Positions 9,549 through 17,012 of a stretch of 64,000 nt of DNA are shown here, one piece after another. This DNA is from Burkholderia cenocepacia (GTDB lineage: Bacteria > Pseudomonadota > Gammaproteobacteria > Burkholderiales > Burkholderiaceae). Under the pieces are notes generated by a model. The model did no database searches and was not told the DNA's origin. It was given only the letters and a program-made list of their open reading frames with translations. Position 1 is the first letter of the stretch, and each line of letters starts with the position of its first letter. The stretch spans positions 930,001 to 994,000 of the forward strand of contig NZ_CP060039.1 in assembly GCF_014211915.1 (NCBI RefSeq), given 5' to 3'. The translations under genes were made by a program, and so were the position numbers.

Positions 9549-9873
9549 CCAAGAGGATGTTATGGAGTTGGTGAATAAATATCCAAGTGACTACTCGTTC
9601 AAAGGTAATTGCTTCAAGATATTTGGTCTGGCTTTGGATGAATTTAAGAAATTATCAAAAGGTCAATGGTCTTTAAATTTTTACAAAGTTTCGATCGACT
9701 TTGGAAAAAATGAGAGTTTGGTTGCTGTCTCATTTGTTCCTCTTCCGGCATATGAGGTTAATGGTGTGCCCTTTGAGATTGCGGATCAGGGGGTATATAA
9801 GAATGGGCGTGGAGTAACATATGTGTACGAGATTGAAAAAGAAGAGCTTTTGAAGACGGTCTATATGCGTTAA
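9538..9873 (+). CDS. putative immunity protein for the Rhs tip
   Basis: This 111-aa protein starts at a GTG that overlaps the last codons of the Rhs gene, the usual arrangement of a toxin tip and its immunity gene, and suggests translational coupling. It is cytosolic in character, with no signal or membrane segment. It is lysine-rich and markedly AT-rich compared with the Rhs core. I recognise no named family. The role is inferred from position, size and base composition: it should bind and neutralise the JAMM-like tip. A weak hairpin terminator follows. Confidence 0.65.
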   Translation: MSYSQEDVMELVNKYPSDYSFKGNCFKIFGLALDEFKKLSKGQWSLNFYKVSIDFGKNESLVAVSFVPLPAYEVNGVPFEIADQGVYKNGRGVTYVYEIEKEELLKTVYMR

Positions 9874-9878
9874 CAGAA

Positions 9879-9901
9879 AAAGGGTTGCGTTGCAGCCCTT
9901 T
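9879..9901 (+). terminator. probable terminator after Rhs immunity gene
   Basis: AAAGGGTTGC pairs with GCAGCCCTTT (one G-U pair) around a 3-base loop. The stem starts seven bases after the stop codon at 9871-9873 and is followed by a mixed T-rich stretch (GTTAATTT). Confidence 0.5.
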
Positions 9902-10077
9902 GTTAATTTGGCGACGGCAATCTGGCACTGTGGAAAAACGCCATCGACACTGTAACGAGCAGTGATCGAGCATATTAAAAATTTAGATCGAATGGGTAGA
10001 GGTAAAAATGCCTAATAATATAGGTCAAATTCAAACCTCCGGCGGAGTCAGGCGAAGGCACATTATCCATTTGAAGG

Positions 10078-10476
10078 GTGAAGGTGAACGTCGTAAATCT
10101 CACGGATCTTGCCGGTGCAGAGTTGTTGCGCCGAGTTTTCAGTTATAGCCCGACGACCGAGGAAATTGATTTATTTGATATTTCTCTGAAGAGAGATGGG
10201 AGGGTGCTCGTTGCAAATTTTGATTTAATAGGGCAAATTCCTGATCGGCCGCCCGAGAAGTGGAAGGGTTTCAATAAATGTCGAGTGGGAATTTATTGCG
10301 CATCAATCGATGGGCTGAGCTTGTCTGGATGGGGGGTGAGAAATATATCAAGCCTCGGTATCGGTAAGCTTTCTGATGGATACGAAGTAAAAATTTCCGG
10401 TGAATCGGTGAATATCGATTTTCGTTGTCAGTTTGTCTCACTGATTGGGCCAACTGTATATTTCGATGAAGAGTAG
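10078..10476 (+). CDS. orphan immunity-like protein (Imm50-like)
   Basis: This is a 132-aa soluble protein from a GTG start; a second GTG lies six bases on. The pattern of beta-rich segments (RDGRVLVANFDLIGQIPDRP, KWKGFNKCRVGIY, GLSLSGWG, EVKISGESVNIDFRC) resembles what I recall of the Imm50 immunity family, with moderate certainty. No complete toxin precedes it. The 200 bases upstream contain only short open stretches, one of which (VKFKPPAESGEGTLSI, stop at 10072-10074) could be the last residues of a lost toxin tip. Base composition is AT-rich relative to the window. It is probably retained from an earlier Rhs tip and may still protect against kin carrying that toxin. Confidence 0.55.
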   Translation: MKVNVVNLTDLAGAELLRRVFSYSPTTEEIDLFDISLKRDGRVLVANFDLIGQIPDRPPEKWKGFNKCRVGIYCASIDGLSLSGWGVRNISSLGIGKLSDGYEVKISGESVNIDFRCQFVSLIGPTVYFDEE

Positions 10477-10560
10477 CGATCGGTCGGACACGGAAGTGTG
10501 ATCGACTCGCGGCGGCGATTTGGCTACGTGTTATAGCTGGCACAAGTACCGACGCAATTA

Positions 10561-10962
10561 GACGGGCCTGCACTAAACCGGCATCGGTACTACGATCCGA
10601 GTTCGGGGCGCTTCGTGTCCAAGGATCCGCTCGGATTGGCTGGCGGATCAACGCCTATCAATACGTTCCGAATCCGATAAGGTGGATTGACCCACTTGGC
10701 TGGGCATGCCGCCGGCCTGGTGGGTACTGCGTCAACGACGCAGATCAACACGGTAACCTTAGTCCCCAACCGAATCTGGCACCGGGTAACAGGTTGGCAG
10801 GTGGAGGGAATTTACAGATTTATGCCTCTATCCCGATTGATTGGAATGATCCACTCGGACTCGAATACGTATCGGGTTTTTGGGGCGCAGATCTGCTCGG
10901 AAACGATAAATCTAATAAGTTGACACAAAATGTCCGAATGGCGGCGCATCATTTGTAGGAGC
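10561..10962 (+). pseudogene. decayed Rhs core end and tip remnant
   Basis: Translated in three frames, this stretch gives the conserved end of an Rhs core: [42 protein letters not shown]. Two single-base losses, near 10575 (inside LHYNRHR) and near 10646 (inside GGINAYQY), break the frame. After the junction a second short PLGL-like motif (IDWNDPLGLEY) appears, then tip-like sequence to a stop at about 10960. It is a displaced Rhs C-terminus left behind when a new tip was acquired upstream. Confidence 0.7.
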
Positions 10963-11000
10963 GGGCTGAAGGAGGGGAGAACGAAGTTTTAGATGGTGGT

Positions 11001-11222
11001 TTGGTGAAAGTTGAGCCCGGAAAATGGCGGAGTTTGGAGGGAAGGCGTCAGATGCGAGTGACGCCATCAGCCTATAATGGCGGTCACGGAATGGGTAGTT
11101 CCACCGCGCCGGATACTCCTCATGCCCACTTCGAGTTCCTGCGGCCGACAGGTAATGAAAATCATGTTGTTACAAAGAACGTGCACGTTCCGCTTGATAT
11201 TGGGAATAAGGGGTGTCGATGA
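11001..11222 (+). CDS. displaced toxin-tip fragment (73 aa)
   Basis: This is a short open frame from a TTG, with GTG as the next codon. It has a compact, His-rich domain-like sequence (NGGHGMGSSTAPDTPHAHFE, KNVHVPLDIGNKG). It reads as the last part of a toxin tip whose upstream portion is the decayed Rhs remnant at 10.6-10.96 kb. Its stop codon overlaps the start of the next gene in an ATGA, the classic toxin-immunity junction. I cannot assign an activity. It may be expressed only as a fragment. Confidence 0.45.
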   Translation: MVKVEPGKWRSLEGRRQMRVTPSAYNGGHGMGSSTAPDTPHAHFEFLRPTGNENHVVTKNVHVPLDIGNKGCR

Positions 11223-11581
11223 TGCTGGAGGTGTTGCGAGAATTTGGTGGAATCTCATTCATCTTCGATTCGAAAGAAGGTGAGGTGTTTCTCGGTGCCA
11301 TCGGTGACCTTAGGGGCGGTAAGAAATTTGAAATAGTCGCGAATGATAGATCGAGCGGCGGGATTGTGCGCTATACGTTTGTAGAAGGGGTGGATGATGG
11401 GTTTAAAAATAAAAAACATGGGGCGGAGATTGTTCTGTCCGCGGAAGCGCGTGAGTATGCTAGGCATAAATTGGAAGAGTTGAGGTTGAGAGGAAGTTTT
11501 TCAATTCCGGAATTCGTGCAGCTAAGTAACCTGAAATCGACGGGAAAGGTCGTAGATACCTTTTTTATTCTAAGAAAGTAA
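11219..11581 (+). CDS. orphan immunity-like protein (120 aa)
   Basis: This 120-aa soluble protein starts at an ATG overlapping the previous stop (ATGA). A GTG six bases earlier and an ATG one codon later are alternative starts. It is mixed alpha/beta in appearance (SFIFDSKEGEVFLG, IVRYTFVEGVDDGFK, EAREYARHKLEELRLRGSFS). AT content is well above the core genome. No family was recognised. Position directly behind a toxin-tip fragment supports an immunity role, probably against the tip remnant upstream. Confidence 0.5.
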   Translation: MMLEVLREFGGISFIFDSKEGEVFLGAIGDLRGGKKFEIVANDRSSGGIVRYTFVEGVDDGFKNKKHGAEIVLSAEAREYARHKLEELRLRGSFSIPEFVQLSNLKSTGKVVDTFFILRK

Positions 11582-11680
11582 ACTTGCGAGCGCGAGCGCT
11601 GCGGATTAAGTCAGCTGAAGCAGTAAACGGTGTTGACATACTTGCTTAGCAAAGGCGCGGCCTCGATATAGCTGTCGTAA

Positions 11681-11985
11681 TCTATGATCCGAGCGGGGGG
11701 CGGCTTATCAATACGAACTCGGCAATCGGCGGCGTATCGTTCGGCCGGACGGGCATGCGGTCGATTGGTTGATGTATGGCTCGGGGCATGTGCACGGGAT
11801 GCTGCTCGACGGCGAGGAGCACGTTCAGTTCGAGCGTGACGATCTTCATCGCGAGACGGTGCGCGTGCTGCCGAGCAAGGATGGGCAGTACGATCGGGCC
11901 GGACGCGTGTTGCAGCAGACGATTCAGCGATCGACGTCACCTGCGCTGCTTGCCGAGTAGCGATATTTCTATGACGTGCTCAGTC
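11681..11985 (+). pseudogene. Rhs core fragment, duplicated from the main Rhs gene
   Basis: From about 11707 to 11960 the DNA is nearly identical to 7834-8090 of the main Rhs gene (ELGNRRR.VRPDGHAVDWL, YGSGHVHGMLLDGEE, QQTIQRSTSP). It has scattered substitutions, a 9-base loss (the codons for RTH) and a TAG replacing the codon after LAE. The left edge starts in a YDPSG motif at about 11681, so the fragment is bounded by Rhs repeat sequence. It is a non-functional leftover of recombination within the Rhs core. Confidence 0.8.
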
Positions 11986-12183
11986 AGACGACAGAGCCAG
12001 CTTCCGGAATAATTCTGTGCATCGCCACCGAACAGAAGGGTGCCGGCAACAAATCGCCGGGGTGTTGCTGAGTCCGGACGGCGGAAAGCAATAAGGCCCG
12101 GTGGTGGCCGGATTCGGCATAATCACGGCTTGCCACCGTGACCTATCCCCGCAACGCGTTCACCCCGTTCAACCGCAATACCC
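11986..12183. other. intergenic stretch after the Rhs remnants
   Basis: No gene or clear element was seen here. The sequence returns to high GC and presumably contains the promoter of the next small gene. Confidence 0.3.
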
Positions 12184-12501
12184 ATGTCGACCACCCCCGC
12201 GACCACCGCGTCGCTGCAGCACATTCTTGAACATCCTGGCGACTTTTCCGGATGGCTTTGCCTGCCACCAACGCCGTGGGCGCTAGATACAGAGGGCGTA
12301 TTCACCGAAGACGCTGACAACACCGAAGTCGACACGCCGCCCGCCGCCGCCCCACAACCCGGCTGGCGCGTCACGCTGAACAGCGCGACGATCGAGGACA
12401 TCGTGATCAACGCGCATGACCAGGTCGACGAACCGACCGTCGCGCAATTGTTCGACGCGTTCGTGTTCTACGTCGACAACGACGAGTTCATTCTGCTCTG
12501 A
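12184..12501 (+). CDS. small acidic protein, DUF7716-like
   Basis: This is a 105-aa acidic, soluble protein. Its C-terminal half (TLNSATIEDIVINAHDQ, VAQLFDAFVFYVDNDEFILL) matches my recollection of the DUF7716 pattern, a family common beside polymorphic toxins. It sits at the end of the Rhs remnant array and could be another orphan immunity protein, but its GC content is like the core genome. It ends 26 bases before a strong bidirectional terminator. Confidence 0.6.
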   Translation: MSTTPATTASLQHILEHPGDFSGWLCLPPTPWALDTEGVFTEDADNTEVDTPPAAAPQPGWRVTLNSATIEDIVINAHDQVDEPTVAQLFDAFVFYVDNDEFILL

Positions 12502-12527
12502 CGAGGCACGCGCCCCACGCCACAGCG

Positions 12528-12555
12528 AAAAAGGACCGCCAGTGCGGTCCTTTTT
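12528..12555. terminator. bidirectional intrinsic terminator
   Basis: A perfect 12-bp stem (AAAAAGGACCGC / GCGGTCCTTTTT) with a 4-base loop has a run of T on either strand. It serves both the rightward small gene and the leftward tssJ-tssK-tssL operon. Confidence 0.9.
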
Positions 12556-12588
12556 CCATGAAGCGGCATTCGAAAAAACACGCACCTC

Positions 12589-13371
12589 TTACGGCAACGA
12601 AATCGTCAAATTAGCCGATTCCGGCCCGACCTTGATCACCTGCGAATACGGCGCCAACGCCTGCAGCGTCTTGTCCTTGAGATAGGTATTGAGCCCGAGA
12701 TACCCAAGCAACGCAACGAGCGCAAACACGGTCCCGATCGCCCAAACCGGCACCTCCCGCTTCAACCGGTGCGCGATCTGATCCGGCAGCGGCCAATGCG
12801 GCGCGAACGGCGCGCGCTTGCCCTTCATATGCGCGATCTCGTCCCCAAGCCGCGCGGTGAGATACGCGAGCTTCTCCGGCCCCTCGAGCAGATACTTGCC
12901 CTGGAACCCGAGCAGCAGGCACATATGAAACACCTCGAGCGACTGCAATCGCGCCGCACCCTGCGCACGACATTCCTCGAGATACTGGAAGAACTTCTCG
13001 CCCGCGAGTTGCTCGCCGAACAGCACGAGCTGCAGCGGCCGGCGTTCCCAATCCGCGCGGATCTTGAACTGCGACGACAGCACCATTTCGTCGATGGCCG
13101 CGCAGAACGCGAACTTCGCGCCGTACACATCCTCGGCGGCGATATTCAGCTTCTTCGCGCCGCGCTCGAAATCCGACAGGAATTCCTGGATTCGCGTGCT
13201 GAACTCGCTGGCGCTGTCCGGCTCCCGCTTGTTCTTGAGCAGGAACAGCATGAAGAACCCGTCGTACAGCAGATCGAGCAGCGAGCGGGCCTGGAACGCG
13301 GAGTCCGTCGATGCCGGGCTATGCAGGGGCGGCGGCACGTTGTCGCCGAACAGGGAAGGCGCGTAGCTCAT
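12589..13371 (-). CDS. tssL: T6SS inner-membrane protein TssL (DotU/IcmH type, short form)
   Basis: TssL joins TssM and TssJ in the envelope-spanning complex of the T6SS. The 260-aa protein has the cytosolic DotU domain at about 25-190 (FGEQLAGEKFFQYLEE, CLLLGFQGKYLLEG) and a single C-terminal membrane segment at about 207-228. Only 32 residues lie beyond the membrane, so it lacks the peptidoglycan-binding OmpA domain of evolved TssL proteins; the separate OmpA protein at 33.4 kb probably supplies it. Its ATG overlaps the tssK stop by 4 bases (ATGA). Last gene of the leftward tssJ-tssK-tssL operon. Confidence 0.95.
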   Translation of the reverse strand: MSYAPSLFGDNVPPPLHSPASTDSAFQARSLLDLLYDGFFMLFLLKNKREPDSASEFSTRIQEFLSDFERGAKKLNIAAEDVYGAKFAFCAAIDEMVLSSQFKIRADWERRPLQLVLFGEQLAGEKFFQYLEECRAQGAARLQSLEVFHMCLLLGFQGKYLLEGPEKLAYLTARLGDEIAHMKGKRAPFAPHWPLPDQIAHRLKREVPVWAIGTVFALVALLGYLGLNTYLKDKTLQALAPYSQVIKVGPESANLTISLP

Positions 13372-14714
13372 GATGTGACCGCGATCAGTTCGAACTTCAG
13401 GTCATTGATGCCAGTCGGCGCGTAGATCATCGCGGACTGGGCCTGCAGCATGCGCTCGTACAGCGGGCTGCGTGAATCGAGCGCGAAGTAGCACGCGCCG
13501 GGGCGCACCGGAATCGCGGGCGGCACCTGCGGCGTGTACGACAGCCGCACGCCGGGCATCGCCGACAGCACAAGCTTGTCGACGTCGTCGGGCGCGCCGA
13601 CCTTGAAGCGGGCCGGCACCGCATCGACGAGCTCGACGCTCGGCATGTCCGCGGATACCGCGAGGTAAAACTCGGTCTTGTCGTCGATCTTGCCGGAATC
13701 GAGGCGGCCAAGGTGGAACGACGGGCGCACCTCGTCGAGCGTGATCGCGAAATAGCGCGTCGAGATCACGGTGTCGAGCAGTTCGCGCAGCATCAGGTCG
13801 AGGCGCGCGAAGCTCGGGCCCGGATCGTCGTGGCGGTACACGGGCAGGTCGGCGAGCGTATAGCCCTTCGAGAACGTCATCAGCTGGCCCGCGAGGCGCA
13901 GCAGTTCCTGGAACAGCCGCTCCGGATGCAGCGCCGCGTGCTGGTGCAGGTGCGCGAGCGTCGCGAATGCGGCATTCGCCGTATGCAGCAGCCAGAACGA
14001 CGCGATGTCGCCCGAGCGGAATTCGATGATGTTCTTCGACGGCTCGCGGTGGAAGCCGTACAGCGCGTTCACCTTGGCCTGCAGCGCGTCGACCAGCTGG
14101 CGCAGCCGCTGGTGCAGGATCGGCGACGCTTCGATCGCGAGGCACGGTGGCACGAAGCTGTCGTCGATCTCGAAGCCGGACGTCGCGGTGCGGCGCACGC
14201 GTACGAGCGGCACCGACAGCAGCTGGTCGCGCGGCTCGCTGTGCGCGATCAGCTTGACCTGCGTCTTCAGGAACGTGATGTCGGCTTCGGCGGCGTCGGT
14301 GAAGTTGTCGGCGACGCTCGTCTGCTCGCTGACGAACCGCGTCATGAAGCCGGCGGCCGGATCGTCGCTGTAGTTGGTGCCGTTCTCGCGCAACGGGTGC
14401 AGCGCGAGATAGAACACGAATTCGTTGATGCCGTCGGGCAACGTATCCAGCGCGATCGGCGGCGGCAGATCGTCTGCCTGCGGCGCGGCATACAGCGCGC
14501 CGTCCGGGAACACGAGCGCGAGCTCGGCGACCCGCAGCACGTTGCTGCCGAGCGCGTCGCGGTCGATGCGCACCGAGCGCACGCCCCAGTTGTACGGCTG
14601 GATCGCCTGGATGGACTCGAACAGGCGCGCCTCGTGGTACGCGTCCTGCCGTTGAAAGTGTTGAGGCCGGAGGAACAGCCCTTCCCCCCACAGCACCTTG
14701 GCCGAATAACTCAT
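13368..14714 (-). CDS. tssK: T6SS baseplate protein TssK
   Basis: TssK links the baseplate to the envelope complex. The 448-aa protein has the expected length. Its start VLWGEGLFLRPQHFQRQDAY and a later LPVYRHDDPGPSFARLD are hallmarks of the family. It is cytosolic and soluble. It overlaps tssL by four bases and lies 102 bases after tssJ. Confidence 0.96.
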   Translation of the reverse strand: MSYSAKVLWGEGLFLRPQHFQRQDAYHEARLFESIQAIQPYNWGVRSVRIDRDALGSNVLRVAELALVFPDGALYAAPQADDLPPPIALDTLPDGINEFVFYLALHPLRENGTNYSDDPAAGFMTRFVSEQTSVADNFTDAAEADITFLKTQVKLIAHSEPRDQLLSVPLVRVRRTATSGFEIDDSFVPPCLAIEASPILHQRLRQLVDALQAKVNALYGFHREPSKNIIEFRSGDIASFWLLHTANAAFATLAHLHQHAALHPERLFQELLRLAGQLMTFSKGYTLADLPVYRHDDPGPSFARLDLMLRELLDTVISTRYFAITLDEVRPSFHLGRLDSGKIDDKTEFYLAVSADMPSVELVDAVPARFKVGAPDDVDKLVLSAMPGVRLSYTPQVPPAIPVRPGACYFALDSRSPLYERMLQAQSAMIYAPTGINDLKFELIAVTS

Positions 14715-14816
14715 GTCAAATCCGGTTAATGTGGCGTTGCGATGTAATCGATTTGTTCGTGCCCGAATTAAATCGCCAAGTGTTAACTCTTGTTAATTGA
14801 CATCCGTGCGTCATGT

Positions 14817-15428
14817 TTAACCGCAAGAGACCGAAGACAGCAAATTCAGCGGTTGCGAAGGCGCACCTTGTTGCGGTGCGATGACCGTGCCGTCGGTGAC
14901 CGTCATCGCGCAATTATGCAGGCCGATGATTATGCCGGATTTCTCCGATTTCGCCGGATCGAATGTCAGTTTCCATCGTTGCAGTGCGGGATCGCGGAAC
15001 AGCGCGACGATGCCGAATGCCTGGGCCTCGCGCGATACCTTCTCGGTTGCCGTATAGCGCTGGCCCGGAATCAGCGTGATTTCGCGCACATTCAGCAGAT
15101 CGGCGCCGAGTGCGGCTTTTTCCTTGGTCGGATCGGTAAATGCGTCGAACGGCGCCTGCTGGAACGAGGTCGGGTCCTTCAGCGCATAAAGCCGGACGAC
15201 GAGCGCGAGCGGCTTGTGGTCGGTCGCGGCATTCAGGTTCGGCGCGGCGGCCAGCGTGAGCCCGATGTTGCGCGGCGGCTTCTGCGCGTCGGGCACCTCG
15301 GGCTTGCCGATACCGGCCGCGGACATCACGGCGCTCGCGGCCGAGCCGAGCAGCGGGGCGGCCGCGCATCCGGCCAGAAGGGCGCAGGCAACCAGCGGCA
15401 GCGCGTAGCGAATCATGGACGATCTCAT
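14817..15428 (-). CDS. tssJ: T6SS outer-membrane lipoprotein TssJ
   Basis: TssJ is the lipoprotein that anchors the TssM periplasmic domain at the outer membrane. The 203-aa protein begins with a lipoprotein signal (MIRYALPLVACALLAGCAAA; lipobox LAGC at about residue 21). The mature part has the family pattern LALVVRLYALKDPTSFQQAPFDAF and later RWKLTF. A second ATG four codons into the frame (MIRYAL) is an equally good start. First gene of the leftward operon, divergent from tagM. Confidence 0.93.
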   Translation of the reverse strand: MRSSMIRYALPLVACALLAGCAAAPLLGSAASAVMSAAGIGKPEVPDAQKPPRNIGLTLAAAPNLNAATDHKPLALVVRLYALKDPTSFQQAPFDAFTDPTKEKAALGADLLNVREITLIPGQRYTATEKVSREAQAFGIVALFRDPALQRWKLTFDPAKSEKSGIIIGLHNCAMTVTDGTVIAPQQGAPSQPLNLLSSVSCG

Positions 15429-15799
15429 CGTTTTTCCGGCGTGCCGCCTTTATCCCTGTCAAAACTGCCGGGTATTGCCGCGTCCGCTGCGCCTCCCCGA
15501 CATTGCACCGTTCAACTATTAAGCACGCCCGCGTCAGGCGAGCGCCCGGAAATTTTTTCCGCCGTCCGGGCGGCGCGTCGTGCGACCAGTAAAACTTGCG
15601 CATCCGACCCGAGGAAAAACCGCGGCGAGCCCGCAGCGATCGGCCATTCGAGGGGGTAGCGCCCGGTTTTAAAAGGAATTACTCTTCACACGACGATTGA
15701 ATTATGAAAAATTGATCGGTACTATACCCGCGCGCTTCTTGCAAAGCAAAAGAACCAGATTCTCAACGATTTAAAACTCACGCGCCGGTGGATATAACG
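15429..15799. promoter_or_regulatory. divergent promoter region of the T6SS cluster (tssJ / tagM)
   Basis: These 371 bases separate the leftward and rightward T6SS operons. On the plus strand TTGAAT (15697-15702), a 17-base spacer and TACTAT (15720-15725) form a reasonable sigma-70 promoter, placing tagM behind a leader of roughly 70 bases. The stretch around it is AT-rich. No sigma-54 site or regulator dyad was convincing. The promoter call is from sequence pattern only. Confidence 0.4.
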
Positions 15800-16435
15800 A
15801 TGAAAGACCGTCTGTTCGCAAAACTGTCTGGGGTAGTGGTGGCTTGCGGCGTGATCGCCGGCTGTGCGAGCCAGCCTCCCGCGCCGCCGACTGCGGAAGT
15901 GTTCAACAAGTCGCTGGCCGATGCGGACGCCGTCGCGAAGGCGGGGGACCAGGACAAGGCGCTCGGCCTGTACCAGCAGCTCGCGAAGTCGGATCCGACG
16001 CGCGAGGAACCGTGGTCGCGCATCGCGCAAATCCAGTTCGCGCAAAACCATTACGGGCAGGCGATCGTCGCCGCCCAGGAAGCGCTGCAGCGCGACGCGA
16101 CCGATCGTCAGGCGAAGAGCGTGCTGGCCGTCGCCGGCCTGCGGATCGCGACGCAGTCGCTCGGCGAGCTGCGCCAGGACGCATCGCTCGCGGGCGATGC
16201 GAAGTCCGACGCGCAGGCGCTCGCGAAGCAACTGCGCGATACGCTCGGCGAATCGGCGCTGTTTCCGCCGGAAACCAAGACCGTGAAACCGCGTCCGCCG
16301 CGCCGCGTCGTCCATCGCCCGAAGGGCGGGGCCGCACCGGCTGCCGATGCGGCTGCGCCGGCCGCACCGAGCGCGCCGACGCCGCCCGTGGCGCAAAAGG
16401 GCAGCGCGGACCCGTTCGGCGCACTGCGCAACTGA
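15800..16435 (+). CDS. tagM: T6SS-associated TPR lipoprotein TagM
   Basis: This 211-aa lipoprotein (signal MKDRLFAKLSGVVVACGVIAGC, lipobox IAGC) has tetratricopeptide-like helices at about 45-125 (ALGLYQQLAKSDPT, RIAQIQFAQNHYGQAI). A Pro/Ala/Lys-rich low-complexity C-terminus follows. Burkholderia T6SS clusters carry such a lipoprotein ahead of tssB, known as TagM, with an accessory role in the envelope. The ATG at 15800 is chosen over the GTG at 15788 because a GGTGGA sequence then sits at a suitable distance and the signal peptide starts properly. First gene of the rightward operon, 46 bases before tssB. Confidence 0.85.
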   Translation: MKDRLFAKLSGVVVACGVIAGCASQPPAPPTAEVFNKSLADADAVAKAGDQDKALGLYQQLAKSDPTREEPWSRIAQIQFAQNHYGQAIVAAQEALQRDATDRQAKSVLAVAGLRIATQSLGELRQDASLAGDAKSDAQALAKQLRDTLGESALFPPETKTVKPRPPRRVVHRPKGGAAPAADAAAPAAPSAPTPPVAQKGSADPFGALRN

Positions 16436-16481
16436 AACCGCAACTGACGCGATAACCACAACTAACCTGGGAGCCGTCGAG

Positions 16482-16997
16482 ATGGCCAAGAAAGAAAGCA
16501 TTCAGAAAAGCTTGCAGAAAATACGGCCGCCGCGCGTCCAGCTGACCTACGAGGTCGAGAAGGGCGATGCGATCGAGGTGAAGGAGCTGCCGTTCGTCGT
16601 CGGGGTCGTCGGCGATCTGGCGGGCCAGTCCGAAATCGAGCAGCCGAAGCTGCGCGATCGTAAATTCGTCAACATCGACCGCGATAATTTCGACGACGTG
16701 ATGAAGGCGATCGAGCCGCGCGCCGCGTTCCAGGTGGAAAACCGCCTGAGCCCGGAAGGCGGCAAGTTCGCGGTCGACCTGAAGTTCCGCTCGCTGTCGG
16801 ATTTCAGCCCGGACGAAGTCGTCGAACAGATCGAGCCGCTGCGCCGCCTGCTCGAGGCGCGCTCGAAGCTCGCCGACCTGCGCAACAAGCTCGCCGGCAA
16901 CGACAAGCTCGAGGATCTGCTGTCCGAGGTGCTGAAGAACACGCAGCAGCTGCAGGAGCTCGCGAAGGGCACCGGCGGCGACAAAGACGGCGAATGA
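16482..16997 (+). CDS. tssB: T6SS contractile sheath small subunit TssB (VipA)
   Basis: TssB pairs with TssC to build the contractile sheath. The 171-aa protein shows the family start (SIQKSLQKIRPPRVQLTYEV), LPFVVGVVGDLAGQ and the sheath segment KFVNIDRDNFDDVM. The ATG at 16482 has GGGAG upstream; in-frame sequence further upstream is the antisense of nothing and lacks the family pattern. It is followed by tssC after 15 bases. Confidence 0.97.
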   Translation: MAKKESIQKSLQKIRPPRVQLTYEVEKGDAIEVKELPFVVGVVGDLAGQSEIEQPKLRDRKFVNIDRDNFDDVMKAIEPRAAFQVENRLSPEGGKFAVDLKFRSLSDFSPDEVVEQIEPLRRLLEARSKLADLRNKLAGNDKLEDLLSEVLKNTQQLQELAKGTGGDKDGE

Positions 16998-17012
16998 CGA
17001 CGGAGTGTTGAG

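Noticed and set aside
10687..10923. 78-codon frame starting MTHLAGHAAG
   Set aside because: It lies in the wrong frame relative to the Rhs remnant, which reads [12 protein letters not shown] across the same bases.
15429..15787. Sigma-54 promoter for the T6SS operons
   Set aside because: No GG-N10-GC pair with a good surrounding consensus was found; a sigma-70-like pair fits better.
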